Shown one piece after another: positions 33,412 through 43,765 of a DNA stretch of 64,000 bases (its first letter is position 1; each line of letters starts with the position of its first letter). Under the pieces are notes generated by a model, which was not told the origin of the DNA, did no database searches, and saw nothing but the letters and a program-made list of their open reading frames with translations. The stretch comes from Platycnemis pennipes. Its lineage: Eukaryota > Arthropoda > Insecta > Odonata > Platycnemididae. The stretch spans positions 106,987,027 to 107,051,026 of the forward strand of contig OW121856.1 in NCBI GenBank assembly GCA_933228895.1, written 5' to 3'. A program made the position numbers and the translations under genes.

Positions 33412-35646
33412 GTGATTAGGATAGAACAAAGGCAGGTATGTGGGCCTGAAGAAAGGCATTTTTTGAGAGGTAGGAGTTGTGGGAGGAATTTGTCCATCCA
33501 AACGTGCTTTAACTGGCCGAATGCTAATGATAAACCTTTCCCAGATTCCAATTCCAACTGGGTGGAGATGTCTAATTCGGTTCATTTGAATGAGAACTTT
33601 AATGTTTTCTATAGTTATTTCATCCATTATTTAAACCTTGCTTTCCCTAATGAAGCAGTGAAAAGTAGGAGAGGTAATATTAAAAGCTGGCTTACTCCTG
33701 AAATCCGGGCTATGTCTAAGAAATTGAAAACAATGTTTCTCCATATTAAATATTCTAGATATGATACAGTACACCAGCTTTACTCGCAACAGAAAAGGGA
33801 GTATAGGTATTTAGTGAAGCGCGCTAACAAGGGGTTTAATGATAAGCGGATTAGGAATGCCTCTAATCCTTCAAAAGTTGCATGGGAAATTATTAAAAGC
33901 AATAGTAACCCAAACACTGTAGCACTGCCTCAGCAGGTAAACGATAACAATGGTAGCACAATTACCGAGCCTGGTAAAATATCAGATGCTTTTAACAAGA
34001 TTTTCCTGGCTCTGCCAAACACACCCCATCCTGTATTTTGTGAGCCCATGCCATCTAATATCCAGTCATATGCAACTATGTATCTAAAACCGTGTAGTGA
34101 GAGAGAACTTCACTCTTATCTTGTTAAGATTGGGAAAAAAGAATCTGTAGATATTGATGGTGTATCTGGCAAATTGATAAAAGATTGCGCAGACCTTATC
34201 CTAGCTCCATTGCTAATGCTAGTGAATCAGTCCTTGGCTGAAGGCATCTATCCAGATACCCTAAAGATGGCGAAGGTTATACCTGTCTACAAGAACAAAG
34301 GTGATCGGAACAATTTAATTAGTTACAGACCCATATCTATAATTTCTCAATTTGGTAAAATTCTTGAGTGTGTTTTCTGTAAAAGACTATTAGATTATCT
34401 TGAAAATCAAAATGTGCTATCTGATTACCAATTTGGTTTCCGCAAGGGAAAGTCAACAAATCTAGCTTTATTTGAAGCTGTAGATTATATAATTCAGGAG
34501 ATAGACTCTAAATGTAAGGTTATGGGCATTTTCTTTGACTTGAGCAAAGCATTTGATGCTGTTGATCACTGTAAGCTGATCTCAAAATGTGAGTTGTTGG
34601 GCATTAGGGGCGTGGCGTTAAGCTGGCTGAAGTCCTATTTAATAAACAGAAGCCAAAGGGTAGCCTATCATAGAGACGGGAACATCTATCTCTCCACCCC
34701 TATGGAGGTTAACAGAGGAGTACCTCAGGGGTCAGTACTTGGTCCTGTACTGTTTTTGATTTTTATTAATGACCTACCCAGTCAGTTGTGTATTAATGAC
34801 ACCAATAAATGTGTAATGTATGCAGATGATGTAAGTGTCATGACATCCAGTAGACACTTACATAATTTGGTTGTATCTAGTGAGCAGTTGATGAAAAGTA
34901 TGAACTCATGGTGTGCTGGCAATAATTTGATTTTAAATAATGAAAAAACTCAAGCAATGATTTTCTGTACATCTCGAACTATAATTGACTTTGAATCTAT
35001 TCCGACAAATGGTAGTAATCTAACTACCATTAACTATTTTAAGTTTTTAGGACTTCATATTGACAGTAATCTGAAATGGAATTACCATGTTATGTTTTTA
35101 ATTAAGAAGTTAAATTCAGTATTTTACTTACTATCTGTCATAAGATATTCAGTAAGCCAAAACATATTAATAATGTTATATTATGGATTATTTTATTCAA
35201 GAATTTCCTATGGCATAGTGTTATGGGGACTGCCCTCTCATCTTCACAGTGTTTTCAAGGTACAAAAAAAGATGGTGAGAGTGATGTGCAACCAAAATTA
35301 TTATGCTCACTGTTCACCTCTCTTCAAAAAATTAAAAATGTTAACTGTTCCATGTGTCTATATTTATCATTCTGTAGTCCATGTAAAACAAAATAGTGCT
35401 GATTTTGAATTGAGCTGTGGGGTCCATAAGTATGATACAAGACAGTGTAAAAACTTACATGTTAGATCATCTAGGTTAGCAATTGCATCAAATGGCCCAA
35501 GAGCTATGTGTGTAAAATTATATAATAATTTACCACAATGTATTAAAAATGAAGAGAGGTTTCTTGTATTTAAGAATATGGTCAAAGAATATCTTACTGA
35601 TAAGTGTTTTTATAGTGTCAGTGAATACCTGACGCAGAATTTTTAA
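33412..35646 (+). CDS. Non-LTR retrotransposon reverse transcriptase ORF (uninterrupted, 5'-truncated)
   Basis: A 744-codon open frame, of which the first ~28 codons are probably flanking DNA read through. The rest is the C-terminal two thirds of a CR1/Jockey-group ORF2: pre-RT region (NIKSWLTPEIRAMSKKLKTM), RT blocks MAKVIPVYKNKGDRNN (~290), SYRPISII (~305), FFDLSKAFDAVDH (~373), GVPQGSVLGPVLFLIFINDL, catalytic YADD (~470), FLGLHIDSNLKW, and a C-terminal YNNLPQCIKN domain. RT copies RNA into DNA at the target site. The APE endonuclease is missing, so the insert is 5'-truncated and cannot mobilise itself, but absence of any stop shows recent insertion. It lies antisense to the zinc-finger gene, in its intron. 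Confidence 0.88.
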   Translation: MIRIEQRQVCGPEERHFLRGRSCGRNLSIQTCFNWPNANDKPFPDSNSNWVEMSNSVHLNENFNVFYSYFIHYLNLAFPNEAVKSRRGNIKSWLTPEIRAMSKKLKTMFLHIKYSRYDTVHQLYSQQKREYRYLVKRANKGFNDKRIRNASNPSKVAWEIIKSNSNPNTVALPQQVNDNNGSTITEPGKISDAFNKIFLALPNTPHPVFCEPMPSNIQSYATMYLKPCSERELHSYLVKIGKKESVDIDGVSGKLIKDCADLILAPLLMLVNQSLAEGIYPDTLKMAKVIPVYKNKGDRNNLISYRPISIISQFGKILECVFCKRLLDYLENQNVLSDYQFGFRKGKSTNLALFEAVDYIIQEIDSKCKVMGIFFDLSKAFDAVDHCKLISKCELLGIRGVALSWLKSYLINRSQRVAYHRDGNIYLSTPMEVNRGVPQGSVLGPVLFLIFINDLPSQLCINDTNKCVMYADDVSVMTSSRHLHNLVVSSEQLMKSMNSWCAGNNLILNNEKTQAMIFCTSRTIIDFESIPTNGSNLTTINYFKFLGLHIDSNLKWNYHVMFLIKKLNSVFYLLSVIRYSVSQNILIMLYYGLFYSRISYGIVLWGLPSHLHSVFKVQKKMVRVMCNQNYYAHCSPLFKKLKMLTVPCVYIYHSVVHVKQNSADFELSCGVHKYDTRQCKNLHVRSSRLAIASNGPRAMCVKLYNNLPQCIKNEERFLVFKNMVKEYLTDKCFYSVSEYLTQNF

Positions 35647-35768
35647 GGGTATTATTTTGTAATATAGTGTATTCCCTGTACCTGCTTGACGTGTCTTATA
35701 CACTTGCATGTATTATTACTGTGCATTGTGTCTTTCGGATAAATAAAATAATACAATACAATACAATC
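33490..35768 (+). mobile_element. CR1/Jockey-like non-LTR retrotransposon copy
   Basis: Comprises the RT frame, a short 3' UTR (35647-35740) and a simple tail of ATACA units (35745-35768, AATACAATACAATACAAT). The left edge is approximate, placed where non-coding flank gives way to element coding sequence. A related 3' end with an AAT-repeat tail is at 55930-56450. I could not identify a target duplication. Confidence 0.7.
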
Positions 35769-35769
35769 A

Positions 35770-36564
35770 AATGAGTGAGAGAACCAAGTGAGTCTCCACC
35801 TTTCAAGCAACTCCCCACGACTCAACGACAGAGACACGACCACCCCAAAGGCCTCCTCCCTGCCCCAGCACTATACTCCCCCCCTTACCCATTTCATCCT
35901 CACCAACTAGATCAACTAATCAAAATACCAACTGAAATGCTTTCAAAACCCCTTCTACCTCCAAGACCCTCCCCTCTGCAACCCAAAGCCTTAGAGCAGG
36001 TGCCCATTTGAACTGCCCAACCACCAATCCAAGACACTAGGATTATGGCCACCCTTCCTTCTCCCACACCTTTCATGCATCCACACTTCCCGATCTTCAA
36101 AACACCAACAGGGCAATGTGGTCTCTCGCCTTTGCTGGCATCCTACCGAGCGGACTAGGCACTGACCACCTTTGGTCACTCTCCCCCAGGGCTCATTCGC
36201 TGAGTGTCACTCCCCCTCCCTACCGCATGCTCTTCTCCACCCCGGATCCCATCCCCAACATGTCTCCCGACGATGGCAGCTGAGCTGCCCAAAATTAAAG
36301 AATGCCTTGCATCTTTTTTCTGAATTTTCTCACCTTGCTGAGAAACCACCAAAATATTCCATGAACACCGACACTCACGCTCCCCCACTACTCTTGCTCA
36401 TAACAATGAATACAGCCACCAGTATTTCGACCAAACAATCCGAAAGTGAAAGGTTGCTCTATCATAATAGGCAGCTGCTATCACACATGCTGCTAAGCTG
36501 GGGAGGGGACCGGCACTCACTGTCAACGTCATTTGCAATAGATGGCAATGGTTTCATCCTGTGA
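35770..36564. other. C-rich intronic sequence, no gene
   Basis: Pyrimidine-rich stretches (35790-36250) produce several overlapping open frames rich in Pro, Ser and His, none with a recognisable domain. Confidence 0.4.
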
Positions 36565-37070
36565 GACACACTCCAATTTATTGTCCAATGCATTGATTAT
36601 ATATTGGATTTTGGCCCGCTTGACACATGTCACCAATTTACCTCCCGATCCCGTAATATCATCGACAATCTCCAACCCAATTGCAGAGCAAGATTTATTT
36701 TCTGCAGGCCAATCAGAGGCTAGCTTTGCCATATCCTAGAGATTAATACAACAACATACAGCAATGCTGATTCTTCAGCAACAGTTTCTAGGCAGTTTTG
36801 AGTTTCAAAGTTCTTTCATAGACTCATCTAATGCTTATAATAATAATAAATAACACTTTCATCACCAACTTCTATCTCGTAATCAATAAACCAGCATTTC
36901 ACTCTGTTCTTTTCAATATAAAGTGGCATTCTCATAGGGGATATATGAGAAATTTTATGACCAATATTGGTGTCTGTCCTGGTGAACTTATTGTCCAATA
37001 TTTCATCTGATATTGTTCCACTTTATTGGCCAATAAAATGGACTGTGTAGGCTTAAAGGCTCAGTCAAAC
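36565..37070 (+). repeat. Dispersed repeat with CTCCAATTTATTG start (copy 2, interrupted)
   Basis: The first 170 bp match 32248-32425. The match then breaks at about 36735 and resumes at about 36960 (GGTGTCTGTCCTGGTGAAC), so roughly 220 bp were inserted or were lost from copy 1. The downstream CAGTCAAACAGAAAGCTGGC block to 37170 may be the element's end or another repeat. Confidence 0.55.
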
Positions 37071-37489
37071 AGAAAGCTGGCTGCCTGTGCAGGCAGGGTG
37101 ACCACGGTCTGCCATGGTCTGTGGATGCAAAAAAGCTCGCAGTCAGCTGAAGGCAGTCCAGTTTGGCTAGGGGCCCGCAAAGGAAATTCCTATGGAGTTG
37201 ATGCATTGTTCCTTGCAAAGTTACAGAAGTACCAGAATGATAAGCAGTAGCCATTCTGACTTGTACTTCATCTCATCTAACTATTGAGGATCCCAGCAAT
37301 TTCTTTCCATCTTGCAACTTAATTAAGTTAATAATTTTTGTTATCTACATGGCTAGTATGATACAAATTTGCTCAAGCTCTATATTTTCTGTCCTGCCTG
37401 CCATATTTATGATCTTCCCGCCATGGACTCTGTAGAAAATACATTAGGATCAATGCACGCCACAGACTAGGCAAGTCTGCCACGCCTAC

Positions 37490-37705
37490 CCGCATTCCAT
37501 ATAACCAGGATGATGCAAACCTATGTAATCGAGGGCCTGTGATGGGCAGCCCACTCTCTGTTCGACCAAGCTTCTGAGGGAGGGAAGCGGAGTGTGCTTT
37601 TGGCACCAAGGGGGACCCAATCTTTTACACCCCAACCAGCAGATGGAGTAGAGAATTTCCAGTTCTCTCCTCACACTAGCCGGGACATGAACCCAGGCCC
37701 TCAGG
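37490..37705 (-). repeat. Probable tRNA-related SINE fragment
   Basis: On the minus strand a B-box-like GGGTTCATGTCCCGG (37670-37684) is followed by GCTAGTGTGAGGAGAGAAC and a body reaching about 37490. No clear A box is seen upstream, so the head is decayed. It ends only about 35 bp from the zinc-finger exon donor. Confidence 0.4.
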
Positions 37706-37741
37706 GAGGGATGCAAAAGCTCCTCCTCTTTCATCACTCAC

Positions 37742-38309
37742 CTCTGGCCTGCTGCCGTTGGTCGTCAACACTCTCTTCTGCATCCAACACTTCCACGCCC
37801 TCAACCACAACGGCACTGGTACCTGAGGCCCCACCACCATTGAGTGTTGAAGCACCAGGGGGCAGCACCGGCTGACGCTCCGTCATGTACAGTGTTGTGC
37901 CATTGAGAGCAGCACCCGAGGTCGAGCCTCCTGCCGCCACGCCCTGACTGCCCCCTGAATGCTGCTGCTGCTGCCCCCCCCCCACTCGTTCCTCGTAAAC
38001 ACTTGTGATGCGCGGCTGGTTGATGACAATGGCATCCTGCAGATGACCCTGCGACTGCATGTGTGTGTACAGCAAGGGTTTACGCATGAAACCCATGCCA
38101 CAAACAACACACTCATAGGGTTTCTTGTCACTGTGCACAAAGCGGTGGGCGTTCCGGTTGTCACGTGAGCCAAAGCGCTTCCCACACACTTCGCAGGGAT
38201 ACGGGCGTTCACCCGTATGGACACGGATGTGCTTCTTGTAGTGCTCAGGGTAGACGAACGAAGCCCCACAGGTGCCGCAAGTGTATGGGCGCTCTCCCGT
38301 GTGCGCTGC
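37742..38309 (-). CDS. C2H2 zinc-finger protein, exon with fingers 4-6
   Basis: A 568-bp exon after a TTTCTCCTTCCCGCAG acceptor. It completes one finger (AAHTGERPY), then encodes finger CGTCGASFVYPEHYKKHIRVH, finger CEVCGKRFGSRDNRNAHRFVH and finger CVVCGMGFMRKPLLYTHMQ followed by SQGH, with canonical TGERP linkers before the first two. After the fingers comes a Gln/Gly/Ser-rich stretch with a Q4 run (GGGQQQQHSGG) and ESVDDQRQQAR. Fingers bind DNA through Zn2+ held by two Cys and two His; the last has a longer H-x5-H spacing. The donor is GTGAGT in phase 1. I do not recognise the orthologue; the product is a nuclear DNA-binding factor by inference. Confidence 0.87.
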
Positions 38310-38429
38310 CTGCGGGAAGGAGAAAGATTTTCATTCATAGAGGACAAGGATGAATTCAAAGGGGAACTCTAGGTTGCCTCGTACGCAAAAACCTGTTTTG
38401 AGGTTAACATTTATTACTAGAGATGAGTA

Positions 38430-38520
38430 GATACCAAAATTTATCGATTCTCGATACCGATTCCTGAAAAATCAATTCTCGAACCCGATACCATCAACCT
38501 ATACATGTCTTCCTATTTTT
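38430..38520. repeat. TATCGATTCTCGATACC repeat
   Basis: Short dispersed unit built on ATTCTCGATACCGATTCC. Related words occur at 42720-42800, 52380-52450 and 63670-63770. Confidence 0.4.
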
Positions 38521-38619
38521 ACCTTTATTTCCTATACATTATTATAAAAATGTTCCATGAAATCTAAAAATACAATTTTACAAAACAAAAATTTGAACAC
38601 ACTATTTACTTTGGGAAAA

Positions 38620-38973
38620 AATTTACGGCCGGATCGGATCCGTCAGATCTAAAGATTCGCGGATATTTCATTTTACTTGGTTCCGGATTCGGATCCAAAG
38701 ACACGGAGTAAAATCGGATCCGGATGGTAGATTTTAAATTTTCGTGACAGATCGATCGAAGTGCCCCATGAATCGAATGTAGGTGCGGAAGATGCTGACA
38801 AGAAGAGGATGTGTAACTCAAGTCATGAAATTAGATGAAAATTTTCCCGTGAAACTAGAAGGAAAATAACGAACTATGACTTTTTCCCCATTACCACGGT
38901 ATCGTGAGAAAAAAATAACGTAGGGTGTCACGCGGATAGCCTACATTCACCGGGATCAGCCGGACAACAAGAC
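38620..38973. repeat. GGATCC-rich repeat, left part (interrupted copy)
   Basis: Carries GGATCGGATCCG, TTCGGATCCAAAGACACGG and GTAACTCAAGTCATGAAA blocks that also occur at 41095-41280. It adjoins the 1.95-kb inverted-repeat transposon, which lies between the two related repeat segments. Confidence 0.5.
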
Positions 38974-40927
38974 CTACTGTCTGTAAAAAAAAGCAAGACA
39001 CCCGAGTTTGAGGAGCTCTATCGTCTAAACGAAGCGATCAATTTCAATGCAACAAAAAGCATTCGAGAGAGAGTTTATTTCTACGTTGGATCATTTACTT
39101 CAAAAAATCTTCGGCTCCGTAGTATTCCTTGTACTTAATTTTTTCTCAAAAAAGTACCCGTTTTTTGCGCGTAAAATCAAGTTACCCAACTTTGAGCGCT
39201 TGGTATTCCCGTAGTGTTTGTTCCAATTACTTGCGATTTTGATATAAGGAAGCCAGATCTATTAGTAACAGTTTGCAAAAAACAAATTGTTTATACCACT
39301 AAAATTGATGGATTTGTTGTAAACAACGCAAACCCCTGCTAACTTCGAAACCAATCGGTCAATTGAAAATTGATTGGTACTGTTGTATGCCGTAGAATGA
39401 AAGTAATACAGGTACGTAGAGCATACACGTTAAATGTCAGCTGTATATTAAATATCGTTTGATAATTATTTTTGTTTGTCGCTTTTTCTCTGCCTAGCAA
39501 GGCAGGCCAAAACAAAGCAATAGAAAAGAGAAAGTCTCTTGAAGCCGTGCGCAGTTGCCACATCGTGCGTCGTGACGCACAGTACCCTGGCAGTTTATGA
39601 ATCATCCACTGGTTGCTTCAAAACGTTTGCTTTTAGGCATGATTAGACAATTGTAAGTGCAGATTCCTTCGGTGCATCATGCGTCCAAGAATGGGTTTTT
39701 CGGAGACGGAAGTCCAAATGGTTTTGAGTGCCATTTGCTTTTTTCGCTGCGAAGCAGAAAAAGTATGGACAAACGTTATCCCGTGTATCAAACTGTGTCT
39801 GATTGCCTTGGTATCAGCTTGACATCGGTGAAAAGAGTCGCCGCCAAACAAAAGGATTGTGACAAGGAGAATTCAAGTAGTGACCATCCTACGGCACAGA
39901 AGAGGCTTCGTGTGTTGGGAAGGCCGAAGATCTTCATCGATCGGTGTAATAAGGAGGACAGTGCACGGGTTCTATTTGAGGAATATGTTTCCTACATTAC
40001 ACAGGTTGATGGATCACTTGTTAGAGAATGTACCCGAATGCCCACGTTTCTCTCTCCCAAAGTTAAGGTCCATTCTGTTAGACATGGGATTTAAGTATAA
40101 AAAGTTGAGCAAGAAGCCAGTGATGATGGGTGGTCCAAAGCCCACATGAAAAATGCTGATGGGAATTGATTTAAATAGTTACTGGCAATTATCTTCCTAA
40201 AGAATACGCAATTATGGCTTAGAACTTACGCCGCAGAAAAGCATGTTGATGAAAGCTCACCCCAACCTAACATCCTGTAGTTTACCTGAAGGGAGCAATA
40301 CAGATACTTCTACCGTACGTGCCGGTCATTTAAAGGAAGCGCGCCGACTGCCGAGTCGGTGGCAACCACGCGCCTCTTTTCTCCTCCCTCTCCCACGACG
40401 GAGCTGCTGGTAGCGGTATAGAAACATCTAGATAAATAATAAGCGATATTGTCCTTATTAATGATATTTAATGTAAATGTTATTAGTACCAGCATTGCAT
40501 TCATCGTACAGCATACAACAGTACCAATCAATTTTCAATTGACCGATTGGTTTCGAAGTTAGCAGGGGTTTGCGTTGTTTACAACAAATCCATCAATTTT
40601 AGTGGTATAAACAATTTGTTTTTTGCAAACTGTTACTAATAGATCTGGCTTCCTTATATCAAAATCGCAAGTAATTGGAACAAACACTACGGGAATACCA
40701 AGCGCTCAAAGTTGGGTAACTTGATTTTACGCGCAAAAAACGGGTACTTTTTTGAGAAAAAATTAAGTACAAGGAATACTACGGAGCCGAAGATTTTTTG
40801 AAGTAAATGATCCAACGTAGAAATAAACTCTCTCTCGAATGCTTTTTGTTGCATTGAAATTGATCGCTTCGTTTAGACGATAGAGCTCCTCAAACTCGGG
40901 TGTCTTGCTTTTTTTTACAGACAGTAG
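38974..40927 (+). mobile_element. 1.95-kb DNA transposon with 417-bp inverted arms (Tc1/mariner-like)
   Basis: The left arm (38974-39390) and right arm (40511-40927) appear to be exact complements over 417 bp by eye, starting CTACTGTCTGTAAAAAAAAG. Inside the outermost bases is a TA at 38975-38976 and 40925-40926, compatible with a TA target duplication. Beyond the exact arms, similarity continues inward in a diverged form for about 70 bp. The centre holds a broken transposase N-terminus. The DDE catalytic part is absent, so the copy is non-autonomous. Confidence 0.82.
39657..40149 (+). pseudogene. Transposase N-terminal remnant (IS630/Tc1-mariner-like)
   Basis: One frame encodes LGRPKIFIDRCNKED; the next frame continues VIRRTVHGFYLRNMFPTLHR, LMDHLLENVPEC and LRSILLDMGFKYKKLSKKP. 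This order - a GRPK motif, then 'D.cdKexIRRtV..FY.r.efPTL', then 'LrkiLk.MGFkykK' - is the N-terminal helix-turn-helix region of a Tc1/mariner-like transposase family of arthropods. A frameshift lies near 39955. Translation ends at 40149 (TGA), before any DDE residues. Confidence 0.65.
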
Positions 40928-41400
40928 TGTACTGTGCGAAGTTCGATCCCTATCACAGTTTAATTTTTTTTTCAGTCATTGCATCGAAAATGTTATCATC
41001 TTCATTTTCAAACCATTATATCTGAATACTCACTTTATTATACTTTTGTTGTTTAAATTAGATTTACAAATGTACCACTCATAAATTGGAGAGTGTCTGG
41101 TCGGATCCAAAGATCCACGAGTATTTCATTTCTTTCGCTACTGAAATCATATCCGAAGACTGCATAAATTCAGATCCGGATCGGAGATTTTGAAATTTCG
41201 CACCCCACGAATGGAATGTACCTATGGTACATATATAGAGTGGTTGTGTAACTCGGGTCACGAAATGAGAAGATTTTTTCCGTGCCACTAAAATAACATA
41301 AAAAATACTTGCCTTGACTTTTTTCTCCAAAGGCCCGGATACGCAAGAAAAAATAAAGCCAAATATCACACGGGTCGCCTACATTCAACAGATTCCCATG
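40928..41400. repeat. GGATCC-rich repeat, right part
   Basis: Continues the repeat seen at 38620-38973: GTCGGATCCAAAGATCCACG, CATATCCGAAGACTGC, AACTCGGGTCACGAAATGAG. Its left portion matches the inverted copy at 10110-10250. Confidence 0.5.
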
Positions 41401-41472
41401 AATCTATGATAGGGTAGTCATTAAAAATGAGGGCTAGTGTACTGCCGGTAGCGAGTTCGATACTTAACACTG

Positions 41473-41504
41473 CCTAGGAATACAGGCCATTCTGTATTCC
41501 TAGG
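41473..41504. repeat. 13-bp perfect inverted repeat
   Basis: CCTAGGAATACAG, six-base spacer GCCATT, then the exact complement. A strong hairpin near the outer edge of the 41.6-42.8 kb repeat. Confidence 0.7.
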
Positions 41505-41639
41505 GTAATGCAAGTAGGCAGTTAAAAAAAGTAGAATATCAGAAATTTCATGTCAATTTAGAAGTTAAAAAAATAATAAAATTTGGTGTTAGTGAAATGA
41601 TTGACAAATATTTTATTACAGAATTAAATCGTGAAATCA

Positions 41640-42835
41640 TTACGTTGATTTCTTCTTCCGCTAAGTCAGCTTATTTTAACATAACATAAACGAATATAAA
41701 TACATATATCATTAGTAACTTAAAGGACATCATGGAAAAAGCACAATTTATACTGTTATGACAACGGCCAAAGTGACACTGCCCACTGGGACTAAAAAAA
41801 GTGCCATTTTTCATCCTCCCTGCAAAAACATGCCTCAAAAGTGTTTATTAAAAAAATTCTGTTATCTGCATTAAACGAAAGGCTAAATTATCTACACCCT
41901 GGCATTCTCTCTCTGTGTTTCGCTTCTTCCATTTTTGGAATATCAAGCCTCAGTCAAGTCGAGATAGTAGACACAAAACGTGCAGTTTGGTCATTATCTT
42001 CATAATTAATTACTGAGTGTGGATCAACGTAAGGTATAGTATTTTTTTTTCTTTTTTTTTTGTAAGAATGAAATTGATTATTGTACCTGTAAATAATTGT
42101 ATTGTAAATTTGTTTTCCTTTGTTTTATTGGGAAAACATTAAATAAATAAATAAAATAAATAGTAGGTATTTTCTCGGGAGGCATAATAATTGAAATTGT
42201 TACAATAAATTAACACCAGAAATCTGCACGGTGAACTAACTTGACGGCCAGCACATTGGAGTTATGCAACCAACACGTGCGTGTTCAACTTACTCACGAA
42301 GGCCTATCCTGTTTAGCTCATCTTCCCCATTTCGGGTGCCCACAAAAATGTGCCAATCTGAGTCCACTGTATTTGCAAGTTTAGAACTTTCTGAGTTAAT
42401 TTTTTCAGAGAAGTGCTATGGTTTCTGATAGGAGGACCCTCTTGACTGCCGGCATGTTCAGCAGCCGTGTCAATGAGCAATACTTTCAAATATGAGCTGC
42501 TGAGCATGTTCGCAGCTCTTATTTCTCAAAAGGAATTTTCATTATTTACAAATGCAAGACGGCTTACAGTCTGAAATCCAATTCCAGTGATGAATTGTAA
42601 GAGTAGCCAAATAAAAGAGTTGTCACAATGTCATTTCTCTCAATAATTACTCTTTTATAACACTTTTGACTACTGAGATTGAGTTCATGAGGTGGCAAGC
42701 ACTTGTCAAATTTTTTTAGGAAAATAAGTAAGGTATCGGCAAATAATACTATCGGTATCGGCCATTGGTATCAAGTTATTGGTTGGAAATTATGGTATCG
42801 GTCCAAGCCTGGAAATTAGTCACCTTAGTCTTGAT
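41640..42835 (-). repeat. Long inverted repeat, copy 1
   Basis: The complement of this stretch matches 52375-53400 in collinear order: the TATCGG-rich end, CTCTTTTATTTGGCTACTC-like block, AGAGCTGCTGAATATGCTC-like block, a TACAGTGGACTCAG motif, AGATAATTTAGCCTTTCGTT (identical), GAGGCATGTTTTTGCAG (identical) and GAGGATGAAAAATGGCA (identical). This copy also contains an inserted retroelement 3' end at about 42035-42165. Probably two copies of a long pogo-type element. Confidence 0.75.
42035..42165 (+). mobile_element. Retroelement 3' tail inserted in the inverted repeat
   Basis: AT-rich stretch ending AAATAAATAAATAAAATAAA, absent from the matching position of the copy at about 52960-53000. A GGTAT at both edges (42030-42034, near 42165-42170) may be the target duplication. 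No coding sequence. Confidence 0.5.
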
Positions 42836-43765
42836 TAAAAGTTGAAGAAAGTTTGTAAACATTGATGGTAGTCACTTCATAAAAGAGCTTTGCTTGCTCC
42901 TGTTACATATTCATCATTAAAAATGAGAGGGATCTCAATGAGTCTCTTCTTCCAAATCGTACTTTCCCAAAGAGCTAATTAATTTTATGTAAGAGGTACT
43001 GAGAACTCGTGCCTCTACTCTGCTGTCAATACCAGTAATGACGCTATTTTCCGTCGAGACATCATTGAGAATACACTGAGACATCTGAGTTTAATTAGCC
43101 ATATCTTCTGAAATAGTAAACCAATTTTAATGCAGTTAAATGATCTTACAGAAAGCTCATTTCTCTATTTATTTATGTAAATAAATTTTTTTTGCCCCAT
43201 TAAAAGAACTTTTACAACATTTTATTTGGATCAAAACTATTTTTTGGCTTGAACTCCTATGACCAAGATTTACGTGCTTTTTATCTTGTTAGCAAGTTAA
43301 ACTGACATTTTAACTAAATAAAGCCAATGTTGAACTTTTATTTATTTCAAATAATCAAAAGTTAATTTGGCACACGTTTTGCCATTAAACATGAGAAAAA
43401 AATGAGAATTTCAAATTCTCTCCTGGACTACTATGAGATTTCAGTAACTTTGAGGCATAGTGTCACAGGAGATAATTTGATGAGAAAAACAAAAATGGGC
43501 TATCATGTACAACTTTTTGCATTCTATCACACAAAATAATAAAAATAACCGTAAGAGCGACCTCCCTGCATAAAATTCATTGGGAAACTGGCCTGAAAAA
43601 TTGCAGATCAAAAAAATTAAAAACTTGGCTTTATATATTTTAGGAAGTAAAGGTATAATCAACATAAGAGTTTGCACATGATAACATATCAATACATAGT
43701 TAATGAATAAAAAATTTTATCTTCCTAGTGCTTCCCATTATTTTAAAAATTGAGTCAACATTTGA
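42836..43765. other. No recognised feature
   Basis: AT-rich intronic DNA of the zinc-finger gene. Weak similarity in words to 58140-58780 is seen (for example the 'lost episodes' ATTGAGAACACA / AGGTACT blocks), suggesting another old dispersed repeat. Confidence 0.3.

Noticed and set aside
35775..36564. Proline/histidine-rich frames
   Set aside because: Caused by C-rich sequence; no domains, no splice context and no conservation cue.
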